Source: Pantoea sp. (GTDB lineage: Bacteria; Pseudomonadota; Gammaproteobacteria; Enterobacterales; Enterobacteriaceae). Taken from it: a stretch of DNA of 50,772 nt. The stretch lies in assembly GCF_028283705.1 (NCBI RefSeq), contig NZ_JAPWKD010000009.1:1-50772 (forward strand), written 5' to 3'. The position numbers and the translations under genes are program-made. The number at the start of each line of letters is the position of its first letter. The first letter of the stretch is position 1. Below, piece after piece: positions 30,763 to 39,719 of the stretch. The notes beneath the pieces are model-generated. The model saw only the letters and a list, made by a program, of their open reading frames with translations, did no database searches and was not told the DNA's origin.

Positions 30763-30918
30763 TTTGTGATTTCGAACCTCAGATTTCGCCTAAGGCCAGG
30801 GATCATGCGCTTTCCCGGCTAAAAAATAATTTTGTAAAAGGGCAGGGCACGGCATTTAAGGCAAATTCAGGCTGGAAATTGAACAATCAATGGGGAGCCA
30901 CGCGCGATCGCTAAACAC

Positions 30919-30944
30919 AAAAAAGCCCCGCGAGGTGCGAGGCT
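30919..30944 (-). terminator. ygaM terminator
   Basis: On the minus strand AGCCTCGC/GCGGGGCT (loop ACCTC, one T-G pair) is followed by six T. It lies 20 nt after the ygaM stop. Confidence 0.85.
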
Positions 30945-30963
30945 CTCTGAAGGGATGTGATGG

Positions 30964-31278
30964 TTAGCGGCGGGATACCAGCAACGCCCCAATGACCAGG
31001 CCGACGGCGGCACCGATGCCGATACCGTGCCAGGGTTTATCATGAACATAAGCATCAACCTGATAGCTCGCATCACGCGCAGCCTGTGAAACCCGGTTGT
31101 TGCCATTCAGTTTGGCGCGGGTCTGTTTCAGCAGTGACTGGGCTTTGCTGCGCGCGCCTTCTACCTCATCTTTGGCTTCGCTGCCGTAAGATTTCAGTAA
31201 CGCTTCCAGCGAATCTGCCAGCTCGTTCACATCCTGATTGATATCAATGTCATCGTTTTTACTGGTTCGATTAAACAT
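30964..31278 (-). CDS. ygaM: DUF883 membrane-anchored ribosome-binding-type protein YgaM
   Basis: YgaM belongs to the ElaB/YqjD/YgaM family, C-tail-anchored inner-membrane proteins linked to ribosome hibernation in stationary phase in E. coli. The 104 residues have an amphipathic helical N-terminal part (DVNELADSLEALLKSYGSEAKDE) and a basic middle. The end is a glycine-rich membrane helix, PWHGIGIGAAVGLVIGALLVSRR, typical of the family. A GGGAG site precedes the ATG. It is divergent from ygaC, as in E. coli. Confidence 0.93.
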   Translation of the reverse strand: MFNRTSKNDDIDINQDVNELADSLEALLKSYGSEAKDEVEGARSKAQSLLKQTRAKLNGNNRVSQAARDASYQVDAYVHDKPWHGIGIGAAVGLVIGALLVSRR

Positions 31279-31427
31279 TTTTCGCTCCCTTTGATTTAAA
31301 AAGTAATACTTAGTGTAGACGAGTCATCATCAAACGCTGGTTTTCGCCTGGCTTTATGGAAAATTCCGAAAGCCTTGTGCCACACGGCTGTTGTAAGGTT
31401 GCGAGGCTAGAGCAGAGAGGAGCAAGC

Positions 31428-31766
31428 ATGTATTTACGACCGGATGAGGTTGCGCGCGTACTGGAGAAAGCAGGGTTCGAAATGGATACCCTGACGCCGA
31501 AAATCTATGGCTATCGTCGTGGCGACAACTATGTTTACGTCAACCGTGAAGCGCGTATGGGGCGCACGGCACTGATCATTCACCCCACGCTGAAAGAGAA
31601 AAGCCTGAACTTCGCTGAACCGGCATCAGAAATGAAAACCTGCGATCATTACACGCAATTTCCTCTCTATCTGGCGGGCGATACTCAGGAACATTACGGG
31701 ATTCCCCACGGCTTTAGTTCACGCATCGCGCTGGAGCGCTATTTGCAGGGCGTATTCGGTGGCTGA
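31428..31766 (+). CDS. ygaC: DUF2002 protein YgaC
   Basis: This 112-residue cytoplasmic protein of unknown function is nearly identical in pattern to E. coli YgaC (114 residues): [46 protein letters not shown] and [14 protein letters not shown]. The ATG at 31428 is selected by a strong GAGAGGAG site and by the E. coli start. Fur control has been described in E. coli; no Fur box could be called here. A GCCCCGC/GCGGGGC hairpin follows. Confidence 0.93.
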   Translation: MYLRPDEVARVLEKAGFEMDTLTPKIYGYRRGDNYVYVNREARMGRTALIIHPTLKEKSLNFAEPASEMKTCDHYTQFPLYLAGDTQEHYGIPHGFSSRIALERYLQGVFGG

Positions 31767-31772
31767 CGCAGT

Positions 31773-31790
31773 GCCCCGCCCGTGCGGGGC
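31773..31790 (+). terminator. hairpin after ygaC
   Basis: A strong 7-bp GCCCCGC/GCGGGGC stem with a CCGT loop lies 6 nt after the ygaC stop, with flanking AGTG/CGCACT pairing. There is no U-run, so termination may be incomplete. Confidence 0.5.
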
Positions 31791-31826
31791 CGCACTCACC
31801 TGATAAAATCCTTACCTTTTGCCACG

Positions 31827-31892
31827 TTGCATTTCCCGGCGCTGGCGCGTATAACCCTGTATCCATGTAGATGTTTAGACGTCCATATGGAT
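31827..31892 (+). promoter_or_regulatory. mmuPM promoter with MetJ operator
   Basis: TTGCAT (31827-31832) and TATAAC (31850-31855) have a 17-bp spacer. Directly downstream are two tandem 8-bp met boxes, AGATGTTT (31869-31876, 6 of 8 to AGACGTCT) and AGACGTCC (31877-31884, 7 of 8). They are flanked by weaker in-register octamers to 31892. MetJ with SAM bound there would cover the transcription start. MetJ control of mmuP-mmuM is known in E. coli. Confidence 0.78.
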
Positions 31893-31899
31893 AAAAATA

Positions 31900-33315
31900 A
31901 TGCAATCCGAGCAAAATCCTCCGCAGGAAAACTTTAAACGCACCATGAAAGTGCGGCATCTGGTGATGCTGTCGCTGGGGGGCGTTATCGGCACTGGTCT
32001 GTTCTTTAATACCGGCTACATCATCTCAACCACCGGTGCCGCTGGTACGCTGCTGGCCTATCTGATTGGTGCGCTGGTGGTGTGGCTGGTGATGGTGTGT
32101 CTCGGTGAGTTGGCGGTGGCGATGCCGGAAACCGGGGCTTTCCATGTCTATGCTGCGCGTTACCTCAGCCCGGCCACCGGCTATACCGTTGCCTGGCTCT
32201 ACTGGCTGACGTGGACGGTAGCGCTGGGTTCCAGCCTCACCGCAGCCGGTTTTTGCATGCAGTACTGGTTCCCGACCATCCCGGTCTGGGTGTGGTGTCT
32301 GGTGTTCTGTATCGCCATCTATTTGTTGAATATCGTCTCGACCCGCTTCTTTGCCGAAGGGGAATTCTGGTTCTCGATTATCAAGGTGGTCACCATTGTC
32401 GCCTTTATTATTCTCGGCGCAGGGGCGATGTTTGGTTTTATCCCGATGAAGGACGGCAGCGCAGCGCCCGGCCTGCATAATCTCACCGCATCGGGCTGGC
32501 TGCCGCACGGCACTTTGCCGATTCTGATGACGATGGTGGCGGTCAACTTTGCCTTCTCGGGCACGGAATTGATCGGTATCGCTGCCGGGGAAACCGAGCA
32601 GCCGCAAAAAGCCCTGCCGCTGGCGATCCGTACCACGGTGGCGCGTCTGATCATCTTCTTTATCGGCACGGTGCTGGTGCTGGCGGCGCTGATCCCGATG
32701 GATCAAGCCGGGATCGTGAAAAGTCCGTTTGTGCTGGTGTTTGAGAAGATCGGTATTCCCTGGGCGGCTGATATCTTCAACTTCGTGATTCTCACGGCGA
32801 TCCTGTCGGCGGCGAACTCCGGGTTGTATGCGTCGGGCCGCATGCTGTGGTCGCTGGCTAATGAGAACACCCTGCCGCGCTGTTTTGCCCGGGTGAATCG
32901 CCGCGGCATTCCTGTACTGGCGCTTACCATCAGTATGATCGGCGGCCTGCTGGCGCTGTTCTCCAGCGTGATTGCCCCGGATACGGTGTTTGTTGCGCTG
33001 TCTGCCATCTCCGGTTTTGCCGTGGTGGCCGTCTGGCTCAGTATCTGCGCCTCCCATTATGTTTTCCGCCGTCGCCATCTCCAGCAGGGGGGAACTTTAA
33101 AGGATCTGGTGTATCGTGCGCCGCTCTATCCGCTGACGCCAATCCTCGGTTTCCTGCTGTGCGGGCTGGCCTGTGTCGGGCTGGCTTTCGACCCGTCACA
33201 ACGGATTGCGCTGTGGTGCGGGATTCCGTTTGTTCTCTTCTGTTATGCCGCATACCATGTCACGCAGCGACGTAAATCATCTTTGCAGGCTGAGGAGGCC
33301 AACGATGTGGCGTAA
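31900..33315 (+). CDS. mmuP: S-methylmethionine permease MmuP
   Basis: This amino-acid/polyamine/organocation-family transporter has 471 residues and about 12 helices. It shows the amino-acid permease signatures [18 protein letters not shown] in helix 1, [21 protein letters not shown] after helix 6, and [18 protein letters not shown]. Its closest remembered relative is E. coli MmuP (467 residues). Linkage to mmuM and a MetJ operator support uptake of S-methylmethionine, a plant metabolite, which fits a plant-associated life. No strong ribosome site precedes the ATG. Confidence 0.92.
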   Translation: MQSEQNPPQENFKRTMKVRHLVMLSLGGVIGTGLFFNTGYIISTTGAAGTLLAYLIGALVVWLVMVCLGELAVAMPETGAFHVYAARYLSPATGYTVAWLYWLTWTVALGSSLTAAGFCMQYWFPTIPVWVWCLVFCIAIYLLNIVSTRFFAEGEFWFSIIKVVTIVAFIILGAGAMFGFIPMKDGSAAPGLHNLTASGWLPHGTLPILMTMVAVNFAFSGTELIGIAAGETEQPQKALPLAIRTTVARLIIFFIGTVLVLAALIPMDQAGIVKSPFVLVFEKIGIPWAADIFNFVILTAILSAANSGLYASGRMLWSLANENTLPRCFARVNRRGIPVLALTISMIGGLLALFSSVIAPDTVFVALSAISGFAVVAVWLSICASHYVFRRRHLQQGGTLKDLVYRAPLYPLTPILGFLLCGLACVGLAFDPSQRIALWCGIPFVLFCYAAYHVTQRRKSSLQAEEANDVA

Positions 33316-34240
33316 CCCGATAGCGCAGGCGCTATCTCAAACCGACACCCTGATCCTTGATGGTGCACTGGCAACCGAACTGGAAGCACGCGGCTGTAAT
33401 CTGGCCGATGCGTTATGGTCGGCGAAAGTGCTGATGGAAAATCCTGAACTGATCTATCAGGTCCATTACGATTATTTTGCTGCCGGTGCCCATTGCGCCA
33501 TTACCGCCAGCTACCAGGCGACGCCACAGGGCTTTGCCCAGCGTGGCCTGGATGAGACTCAGGCGCTGGCGCTGATCCGCCAGAGTGCCACGCTGGCAAA
33601 ACGTGCGCGGGATGATTATCGTGCGGCGTCTGGCAGCCGCGCGCCACTGCTGGTCGCCGGGTCGGTGGGGCCTTATGGCGCGTTTCTCGCCAATGGGGCG
33701 GAATACCGGGGCGATTATGCATTGCCTGAAGACGAGATGAAGGCGTTCCATCGTCCACGCATCGCGGCCTTGCTCGAGGCGGGCGTCGATCTGCTGGCCT
33801 GTGAGACGCTGCCGTCGTTTGCGGAAGCCGAGGCGCTGGTCAGCCTGCTGGCGGAGTTCCCGGACAGCAGTGCCTGGTTCTCCTTCACGCTGCGTGATGC
33901 GCACCATATTAGCGATGGCACACCGCTCAGCAAAGTCGCGACGCTGCTCAATGCGGCCCCGCAGGTGGTGGCGCTGGGAATCAACTGTGTCGCACTGGAG
34001 AGCGTCACCCCGGCGCTGAGTAGCTTGCAGGCGCTGTGTGATAAGCCGCTGCTGGTCTATCCGAACTCGGGCGAACAGTACGATGCCAGCAGTAAAACCT
34101 GGCACTCGGCACCCTCGGGCTGCACGTTGCATGACAAATTCCCGGAGTGGCAGCAGGTCGGTGCCCGTCTGATTGGCGGCTGCTGTCGCACCACGCCGCA
34201 GGATATCGCGGCGATTGCCGCCTGTTGTCAACCGCAATAA
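33305..34240 (+). CDS. mmuM: homocysteine S-methyltransferase MmuM
   Basis: MmuM transfers a methyl group from S-methylmethionine (or SAM) to homocysteine, yielding methionine. The 311-residue barrel has the three zinc-thiolate cysteines: C228 in GINCVA and C293-C294 in GGCCRT. The substrate region [16 protein letters not shown] is also present. ATG 33305 overlaps the end of mmuP by 11 nt and has GAGGAG upstream inside mmuP, so the pair is translationally coupled. The length and opening match E. coli MmuM. Confidence 0.95.
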   Translation: MWRNPIAQALSQTDTLILDGALATELEARGCNLADALWSAKVLMENPELIYQVHYDYFAAGAHCAITASYQATPQGFAQRGLDETQALALIRQSATLAKRARDDYRAASGSRAPLLVAGSVGPYGAFLANGAEYRGDYALPEDEMKAFHRPRIAALLEAGVDLLACETLPSFAEAEALVSLLAEFPDSSAWFSFTLRDAHHISDGTPLSKVATLLNAAPQVVALGINCVALESVTPALSSLQALCDKPLLVYPNSGEQYDASSKTWHSAPSGCTLHDKFPEWQQVGARLIGGCCRTTPQDIAAIAACCQPQ

Positions 34241-34336
34241 GACGCCGAAAAGCGCCACTGATAGCGCGATTGAGGCGAGTGAAAAGGGCGGAAGGGCAGT
34301 TTAGACTGTTCCTTCTGACCCTGAAGCGGACCTGCT

Positions 34337-34756
34337 ATGAACCTGCGACATCTCCTTCCTGCCTGCGCGCTGCTGTTAAGCGGCTGTGCGACCATTGTTG
34401 GCACCCAAACGCAATCGGTAAGAATTGACTCCGTGCCACAGGGCGCGCGTTTCACCGTGCAGGATGAGACCGGGCATGCCGTGGCGCAGGGCTTTACGCC
34501 CCAGACCATTGAACTGGCGAAATCCACCGGCAGCTATTTCGGTAAGAAACACTATCTGGTGATGCTGGAGAATCCGGGTTATGTTCCGGTGACGATGCCG
34601 ATCGAAGGCAGCGCCAACCTGTGGTATTTGCTGGGGAACATTCCGCTGCTCGGTTTTCCCGGCTGGTTGCTGGTCGATCCGTTCAACGGCGGCATGTATG
34701 ACCTGAAGCCTGAGCACCCCAAAGCATTTCTTAACCGGGTGGGTGCACGCGGGTAA
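34337..34756 (+). CDS. small lipoprotein, function unknown
   Basis: This 139-residue product has a type II signal sequence (MNLRHLLPACALLLSGC) with lipobox LSGC. Ala at +2 predicts sorting to the outer membrane. The mature part begins CATIVGTQTQSVRIDSVPQGA, a pattern shared by small enterobacterial lipoproteins with PEGA-like beta segments (VRIDSVPQGARFTV). A hydrophobic stretch, LWYLLGNIPLLGFPGWLLVD, lies near the C-terminus. It starts 96 bp after mmuM and may be read from the same transcript. It converges on speG with a 15-bp gap and no clear terminator. Confidence 0.8.
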   Translation: MNLRHLLPACALLLSGCATIVGTQTQSVRIDSVPQGARFTVQDETGHAVAQGFTPQTIELAKSTGSYFGKKHYLVMLENPGYVPVTMPIEGSANLWYLLGNIPLLGFPGWLLVDPFNGGMYDLKPEHPKAFLNRVGARG

Positions 34757-34771
34757 ACCCCAGAGTCGGGC

Positions 34772-35317
34772 TTATTGCGCGGTTGGCTTCACCATCGCTC
34801 CTGGCGTTTTATGCTGCGCCAGATATTGATGCTGAAAGATACACATGCGGATGGTGTTACGGTACGCACCGTTGATGAAAAACTCGTGTTTCAACACGCC
34901 TTCCACTTCAAAGCCCAGTTTGGTGTAGATGTGGATGGCCTTCTCATTCTCCTGATCGACAATCAGATAGAGCTTGTAGAGATTCAGCACCGAAAAGCCA
35001 TAGTCCATCGCTAACTTCGCCGCCTGGGTTGCCAGTCCTTTGCCCTGATGAGCCGGATCGATAATGATCTGAAACTCAGCGCGGCGATGTACGTGATTAA
35101 TCTCGACCAGCTCCACCAGCCCGGCTTTCTGTCCATCATGCTCGACCACGAAACGACGTTCGGTCTGGTCGTGAATATGCTTGTTGTACAGGTCCGACAG
35201 CTCGACAAAGGCTTCATACGGCTCCTCGAACCAATAACGCATCACGCTGGCGTTGTTATCTAACTGATGCACAAAGTGCAGATCTTCCCGCTCCAGCGGA
35301 CGTAATTTAACCGTCAT
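34772..35317 (-). CDS. speG: spermidine N1-acetyltransferase SpeG
   Basis: SpeG acetylates spermidine and spermine to prevent polyamine toxicity. The 181 residues form one GNAT domain, almost identical in pattern to E. coli SpeG (186): [40 protein letters not shown], the acetyl-CoA loop in [15 protein letters not shown], and [23 protein letters not shown] 35317 has AAGGA 8 nt upstream. A TTG six codons earlier is less likely. It is not adjacent to other polyamine genes. Confidence 0.95.
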   Translation of the reverse strand: MTVKLRPLEREDLHFVHQLDNNASVMRYWFEEPYEAFVELSDLYNKHIHDQTERRFVVEHDGQKAGLVELVEINHVHRRAEFQIIIDPAHQGKGLATQAAKLAMDYGFSVLNLYKLYLIVDQENEKAIHIYTKLGFEVEGVLKHEFFINGAYRNTIRMCIFQHQYLAQHKTPGAMVKPTAQ

Positions 35318-35466
35318 ACGGCATTCCTTCTTCAACTAAGATGCGGAGAGTATAACCGCACCAAAGTGGTTAATGCGCTCCCAGGCTTGCTCCGCGACGG
35401 TGCAACGCATTTTCCGATCATCGCGTGCGCTGCCGCACAGTCTCGATCTGCTTTCTGGCACAGCCA

Positions 35467-35497
35467 TTGCTTTGCTTGTATAGATAAGCCTATACAA
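35467..35497 (+). promoter_or_regulatory. promoter and palindromic operator of the NitT/TauT-type operon
   Basis: TTGCTT (35467-35472) and TATACA (35491-35496) are 18 bp apart. A perfect inverted repeat TTGTATAG (35476-35483) / CTATACAA (35490-35497), with a 6-bp centre, covers the spacer and -10. A dimeric repressor bound here would shut the promoter. The TATAG/CTATA arms resemble GntR-family sites, but the regulator is not in this window. Confidence 0.6.
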
Positions 35498-35533
35498 CTG
35501 TAGTTTTTCATCACTTTTTGACAGGAGTGGAAG

Positions 35534-36493
35534 ATGGGTAAGCCAGTGCAACATGCAGTTCGTGCGTTAACCGTAGCCGTTATGTTGGGGTCTGCGCTCG
35601 GCGCGCAGGCTGCGGATACTAAAGTGGCGATCGGTATTTCCGGCTGGACCGGATTTGCTCCGCTGACGCTGGCAGATAAAGCCGGTATCTTCAAAAAGCA
35701 TGGCCTTGATGTCGATGTAAAAATGATCCCGCAAAGCAGCCGTCATCTTGCGGTGGCTTCCGGCACCATTCAATGTGCGGCCACCACGGTCGAAACCTAT
35801 ATTTCATGGAATGCGGCCGGTGTGCCGATCAAGCAAATCGTCCAGCTGGATAAATCCTACGGTGCTGATGGCCTGGCAACCCGCAGCGATATTACCAGCA
35901 TCAAAGATCTGAAAGGCAAAACCATCGCCGTCGACGCGCCGGGCACGTCACCATACTTCCTGCTGGCGTGGATGCTGGATAAAAACGGCCTGACCATGAA
36001 AGACGTTAAGCTGGCGACGATGGCACCCCAGGCGGCGGCCCAGTCGTTCGCTGCCGGGCAAAACGATGCGGCGGTGACCTATGAACCTTATCTGTCCGTG
36101 ATTCGTAACCAGCCGAAAGCGGGCAAAATCCTCGCCACCACGCTGGATTACCCGATGGTGATGGATACGCTCGGCTGTACCCCAACCTTCCTGAAAGAGC
36201 ATCCACAGGCGGCAAAAGCGCTGGTGGCCAGCTACTACGATGCGCTGGAGATGATCAAACAACAACCGGATAAATCCAACGAAATCATGGGTGCAGCGGT
36301 GAAATCCACCGGCAAAGAGTTTGCCGAATCCGCCAGCTACCTGCGCTGGGCCGGTCCTGAAGAGAACAAAAAATTCTTTAGCGGTGAAATTGAAACCTTT
36401 AGTGATGAAGCGGGCAAACTGCTGCTGCGCGCGGGCGTGATTAAAAAAATGCCGGACGTGAAGAGCCTGTACGACGCCAGCTTCGTGCAGTAA
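35534..36493 (+). CDS. ABC transporter substrate-binding protein, NMT1/TauA/SsuA family
   Basis: This 319-residue periplasmic receptor has a signal peptide ending GAQA-AD. The NMT1-type fold shows ISGWTGFAPLTLADKAGIFKKHGLDVDV, the ligand-pocket segment SSRHLAVASGTIQCAATTVE, and DLKGKTIAVDAPGTSPYFLL. Family members bind taurine, alkanesulfonates, nitrate, thiamine precursors or similar small anions or amines. The ligand cannot be read, and no sulfonate or taurine dioxygenase gene is adjacent. It is first in a three-gene operon with permease and ATPase. A palindromic operator lies 37 bp upstream. Confidence 0.88.
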   Translation: MGKPVQHAVRALTVAVMLGSALGAQAADTKVAIGISGWTGFAPLTLADKAGIFKKHGLDVDVKMIPQSSRHLAVASGTIQCAATTVETYISWNAAGVPIKQIVQLDKSYGADGLATRSDITSIKDLKGKTIAVDAPGTSPYFLLAWMLDKNGLTMKDVKLATMAPQAAAQSFAAGQNDAAVTYEPYLSVIRNQPKAGKILATTLDYPMVMDTLGCTPTFLKEHPQAAKALVASYYDALEMIKQQPDKSNEIMGAAVKSTGKEFAESASYLRWAGPEENKKFFSGEIETFSDEAGKLLLRAGVIKKMPDVKSLYDASFVQ

Positions 36494-36514
36494 TCAGGGA
36501 GACAGGAGATGGAG

Positions 36515-37360
36515 ATGAGTAAAAGCCAACCCGTAACGCCGCCCGAGGCGCTGCCAGATGCACCACGCCGCTGGCACAATCCGCTAATGGTGCCGTTAAA
36601 AGCGATCTCAACCCGGTTGCGTATCGGCCTTGGCGTGGCTTTCTTTGTGCTGTTCGTCGCGGTGTGGGCGCTGGTGACCTTCAGTGGCATGGTATCGCCA
36701 ACCTTCCTTGCCGATCCCATCACCATGCTGCAACAGGGCGTGTCACTATTCACCGAATATAACTTTTCGCTGGATATCGGCATGACGGTGATGCGCGTGC
36801 TGGCTGGGTTCCTGCTGGCGGCCCTGATCGGGGTGCCGCTGGGCATCATGATGGGCGCGTACAAAATGTGGGAAGCCTTTCTCGAACCCTTCGTCTCCTT
36901 CTGCCGTTATCTGCCTGCATCGGCCTTTGTGCCGCTGCTGATCTTGTGGGCCGGTATTGGTGAAATGCAGAAAATCCTCGTCATCTTTATCGGCTCCTTT
37001 TTCCAGATTGTATTGATGGTGGCGGTGACCGTCAGCAGCGCGCGGCGTGATTTGGTTGAGGCGGCCTATACGCTGGGCTGTAGCAATCGTTCCATCGTGC
37101 GTCGGGTATTGATTCCCGGTGCCGCTCCCGGCATTGCCGAGCTGCTGCGCCTGGTGTTGGGCTGGGCATGGACCTATGTGATCGTTGCTGAGTTGATCGG
37201 CTCGGAAAGCGGTATCGGCCATATGATTGTCGACAGCCAGGCGCTGCTGAATACCGGGCAAATTATCTTTGGCATCATCGTGATTGGCTGTATCGGCCTG
37301 GTGTCCGATTATTTGTTCAAAGTCGCCAACCGGCGCTTGTTTGCATGGAGTAACCTGTGA
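36515..37360 (+). CDS. ABC transporter permease, TauC/SsuC type
   Basis: This 281-residue inner-membrane permease has about six helices. The ATPase-contact loop is DLVEAAYTLGCSNRSIVRRVLIPGAAPGI. FCRYLPASAFVPLLILWAGIGEMQK and WTYVIVAELIGSESGIGHMI are typical of the TauC/SsuC group. ATG 36515 is preferred because AGGAG lies 6 nt upstream; the ATG two codons earlier touches that site. It starts 21 bp after the receptor gene and its stop overlaps the next start (TGATG). Confidence 0.9.
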   Translation: MSKSQPVTPPEALPDAPRRWHNPLMVPLKAISTRLRIGLGVAFFVLFVAVWALVTFSGMVSPTFLADPITMLQQGVSLFTEYNFSLDIGMTVMRVLAGFLLAALIGVPLGIMMGAYKMWEAFLEPFVSFCRYLPASAFVPLLILWAGIGEMQKILVIFIGSFFQIVLMVAVTVSSARRDLVEAAYTLGCSNRSIVRRVLIPGAAPGIAELLRLVLGWAWTYVIVAELIGSESGIGHMIVDSQALLNTGQIIFGIIVIGCIGLVSDYLFKVANRRLFAWSNL

Positions 37361-38145
37361 TGAAACACAGCAAGCTGAATGTGCGCGGGGTGGAACGCGT
37401 ATTTACCGGGCCGAAAGGCGAACAAACGCTGGCGTTGCAGCCGATTCATTACCAGGTGGAGGAGAATGATTTCATCACCATTCTCGGCCCCTCCGGCTGT
37501 GGCAAATCAACGTTGTTGCGCATCATTGCCGGGCTGGATACCCCGACGCGTGGAGAGATCTGGCTTGATGGACAGCCGGTCGATGGCCCCGGTGCTGACC
37601 GCGGCATGGTGTTTCAGAGCTATACGCTGTTTCCGTGGCTGACGGTGGAAGAGAACATCCGCTTTGGTCTGCGCGAACGTGGCCTGAGTGCTGCACAGCA
37701 AAAGGAGCGTAGCGATTATTATATCCAGCAGGTGGGGCTGCGTGGCTTTGCCCAGCACTATCCACGCCAGCTTTCTGGCGGCATGCAGCAGCGTACCGCC
37801 ATCGCGCGTGCGCTGGCGAATGACCCGAAAGTGCTGCTGATGGATGAACCCTTTGGTGCCCTGGATAATCAGACGCGGGTGATGATGCAGGAGTTGTTGC
37901 TGTCAGTGTGGGAGCAATCGCGCAAGACGGTGCTCTTCGTTACACACGACATCGATGAGGCGATCTTTATGGCAAATAAGGTGGCGATCTTCAGTGCCCG
38001 GCCGGGTCGCATCAAACAGGAAGTGGCGGTGAATTTTAACAGTGGCCGTGATTACACCATTAAAACTTCACCGGAGTTTATGACGCTGAAGGCGGAAATT
38101 ACCGAGTCGATCCGCAGCGAAACATTGCAAACGATGGCGCATTAA
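37360..38145 (+). CDS. ABC transporter ATPase, TauB/SsuB type
   Basis: This 261-residue ATPase has Walker [10 protein letters not shown] (43-51), Q-loop [17 protein letters not shown], signature LSGGMQQR, Walker [13 protein letters not shown] and switch [11 protein letters not shown]. The FPWLTVEEN and SARPGRI segments are typical of NitT/TauT-family ATPases. The ATG overlaps the permease stop by one base, with GGAG about 9 nt upstream. A GTG one codon earlier is possible. It completes a full importer with the two preceding genes. Confidence 0.92.
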   Translation: MKHSKLNVRGVERVFTGPKGEQTLALQPIHYQVEENDFITILGPSGCGKSTLLRIIAGLDTPTRGEIWLDGQPVDGPGADRGMVFQSYTLFPWLTVEENIRFGLRERGLSAAQQKERSDYYIQQVGLRGFAQHYPRQLSGGMQQRTAIARALANDPKVLLMDEPFGALDNQTRVMMQELLLSVWEQSRKTVLFVTHDIDEAIFMANKVAIFSARPGRIKQEVAVNFNSGRDYTIKTSPEFMTLKAEITESIRSETLQTMAH

Positions 38146-38150
38146 CGGAT

Positions 38151-38211
38151 TGCGCGATGAATCGCGCCGCTACAAAAACTGGCCTGATCGTAGCGGCGCA
38201 ATTTATTGCGC
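38151..38211. repeat. paired REP-like elements between two convergent operons
   Basis: Two inverted copies of a GTAGCGGCGC-type element (38151-38173 ending CGCCGCTAC, and 38190-38211 starting GTAGCGGCGC) match at 19 of 22 positions around a 16-nt loop. Each copy is itself partly palindromic. The pair lies exactly between the convergent ABC operons, and GGTTTT follows. It probably forms a large cruciform or hairpin acting as a transcript end. Confidence 0.72.
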
Positions 38212-38215
38212 GGTT

Positions 38216-38893
38216 TTAAGCACTTAACTGTTCAACAATCCTGCCCTGTGCCATGCGAACGGCGCGATCGCACATATGATCGATCACGTCAGGATCGTGG
38301 CTTACCAGCACCATCGTCAATCCATCATCACGCTTCAGCTCGTTCAGCAGGTTAAGGATCTCCGCCTGCACTGACATATCCAGCGCCGAGGTTGGCTCAT
38401 CCAGCAGCAGGATCTTCGGCTGGAGCAGCAGGGCGCGCACAATGGCGACGCGCTGACGCTGGCCGCCCGAGAGCTGATGCGGATAGCGATCTGCCAGCGC
38501 CGGATCAAGGCCCACATGGCGAAATCCATCGTTGATGCGATCGTCGATATGGTCTTGTTTCAGCATCTTTAACGGCTCGGCCAGGGTGCGACGCAGGCGA
38601 TGGCGCGGATGCAGCGAAGCGTAGGGATCCTGAAATACCATCTGCACATCACGCCGCAACTGGCCGGTAAAGGGTTTACCCGGTTTCACGGTGGTGCCCG
38701 CCAGCGCCATGCTGCCGGACCAGTGCGGGTTGAGTCCGGCCATCACCCACAGCAGTGACGATTTACCGCAGCCAGAGGGACCAACCAGGCCAAAACACTC
38801 GCCTGCCTTCACGTTGAGGTTGACGTCATGTACCACGGTGCGCAGTTCGTAGCCCTGCTTATGGGATACGCTCAGGTCGGATAACTCAATCAT
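38216..38893 (-). CDS. peptide/nickel-type ABC transporter ATPase (DppF-like)
   Basis: This 225-residue ATPase has Walker A GPSGCGKS (38-45), FQDPYASLHPRHRLRRTLAEPL (the Dpp/Opp Q-loop signature), LSGGQRQR, Walker B ILLLDEPTSALD and switch LVSHD. It is shorter than typical DppF (about 330) because it ends soon after the ATPase core, at RIVEQLSA. ATG 38893 has GGAG upstream and overlaps the end of the preceding ATPase gene by 8 nt. It is the last gene of a five-gene operon. The substrate is unknown. Confidence 0.88.
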   Translation of the reverse strand: MIELSDLSVSHKQGYELRTVVHDVNLNVKAGECFGLVGPSGCGKSSLLWVMAGLNPHWSGSMALAGTTVKPGKPFTGQLRRDVQMVFQDPYASLHPRHRLRRTLAEPLKMLKQDHIDDRINDGFRHVGLDPALADRYPHQLSGGQRQRVAIVRALLLQPKILLLDEPTSALDMSVQAEILNLLNELKRDDGLTMVLVSHDPDVIDHMCDRAVRMAQGRIVEQLSA

Positions 38894-39719
38894 GGTTCTG
38901 CTCCAGGGTGGCACGATCCAGCACCGGTAGTGCTGCGCCGTGGGTGGCCTTGCTCGGACGGCAGGCCCACAGCGTGCGGGTATACGGATGGCTGGCGTTG
39001 GACAACTCCGCCGCAGGCAAGGTATCCAGCAGACGGCCTTTATACATCACCATCACCCGCTCGCAATGCTCCGACACCTGTTGCAGATCGTGGCTGATCA
39101 GCAGCAGCCCCATGTTGCGTTGTTCCACCAGACGACGAATCAGCGCCAGCACCTGATCACGCATCGCATGATCGAGCGCTGAGGTCGGTTCATCGGCGAT
39201 CAGCAGCTCGGGATCGGTGATTAAGGCAATCGCCAGCATTACACGCTGGCCCATTCCCCCGGAGAGCTGATGCGGATAACGTTTCATCAGCTGACGGGGA
39301 TCCGGCAGGCCGACGGCATCGAGCATGTCGCACACTTTCTCTTTGCGCTCGGCGCGGCTCAGACGATGGTGCAGCACCAGCGGTTCCTCCACCTGCCAGC
39401 CAATGGTACGCGTTGGGTTGAGGGCGTATTTCGGGTCCTGCATCACCATCGCGACCTTGCTGCCGCGCAGGCGGCTCCAGTCGCGTTCGCGCATCTGCAA
39501 CGCATCCTGACCCACCACCTGCAGACGATCCGCGTGCAAATGCAGTGACGGTGACAACAGCCCCATCAGGGTGCGGGCGGTGAGGGATTTGCCCGAACCT
39601 GACTCACCGACCAGTGCCACGCGTTCGCGCCCGAGCTGAAAGTGGATGTTATCAACCAGCAACGCGTCGTCGCTGCGAATCACCAGCCCCTGAGCATCAA
39701 TTAACAGATCATTTGGCAT
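38886..39719 (-). CDS. peptide/nickel-type ABC transporter ATPase (DppD-like)
   Basis: This 277-residue ATPase has Walker A GESGSGKS (38-45), MVMQDPKYALNPTRTIGWQVEEPL, signature LSGGMGQR, Walker B LLIADEPTSALD and LLISHDLQQVSEH. The C-terminal HPYTRTLWACRPS is the usual Opp/Dpp tail in short form. ATG 39719 overlaps the permease gene end by 11 nt. Together with the DppF-like protein it would form the heterodimeric motor, as in nickel and dipeptide importers. Confidence 0.88.
   Translation of the reverse strand: MPNDLLIDAQGLVIRSDDALLVDNIHFQLGRERVALVGESGSGKSLTARTLMGLLSPSLHLHADRLQVVGQDALQMRERDWSRLRGSKVAMVMQDPKYALNPTRTIGWQVEEPLVLHHRLSRAERKEKVCDMLDAVGLPDPRQLMKRYPHQLSGGMGQRVMLAIALITDPELLIADEPTSALDHAMRDQVLALIRRLVEQRNMGLLLISHDLQQVSEHCERVMVMYKGRLLDTLPAAELSNASHPYTRTLWACRPSKATHGAALPVLDRATLEQNHD

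Noticed and set aside
32026..33078. A 350-codon open frame on the minus strand opposite mmuP.
   Set aside because: Its product is His/Arg/Gln-rich with no domain, as expected for the complement of a GC-rich membrane-protein gene; mmuP itself is clearly real.
33413..34258. A 281-codon minus-strand frame opposite mmuM.
   Set aside because: Arg-rich shadow of mmuM with no ribosome site or recognisable motif.
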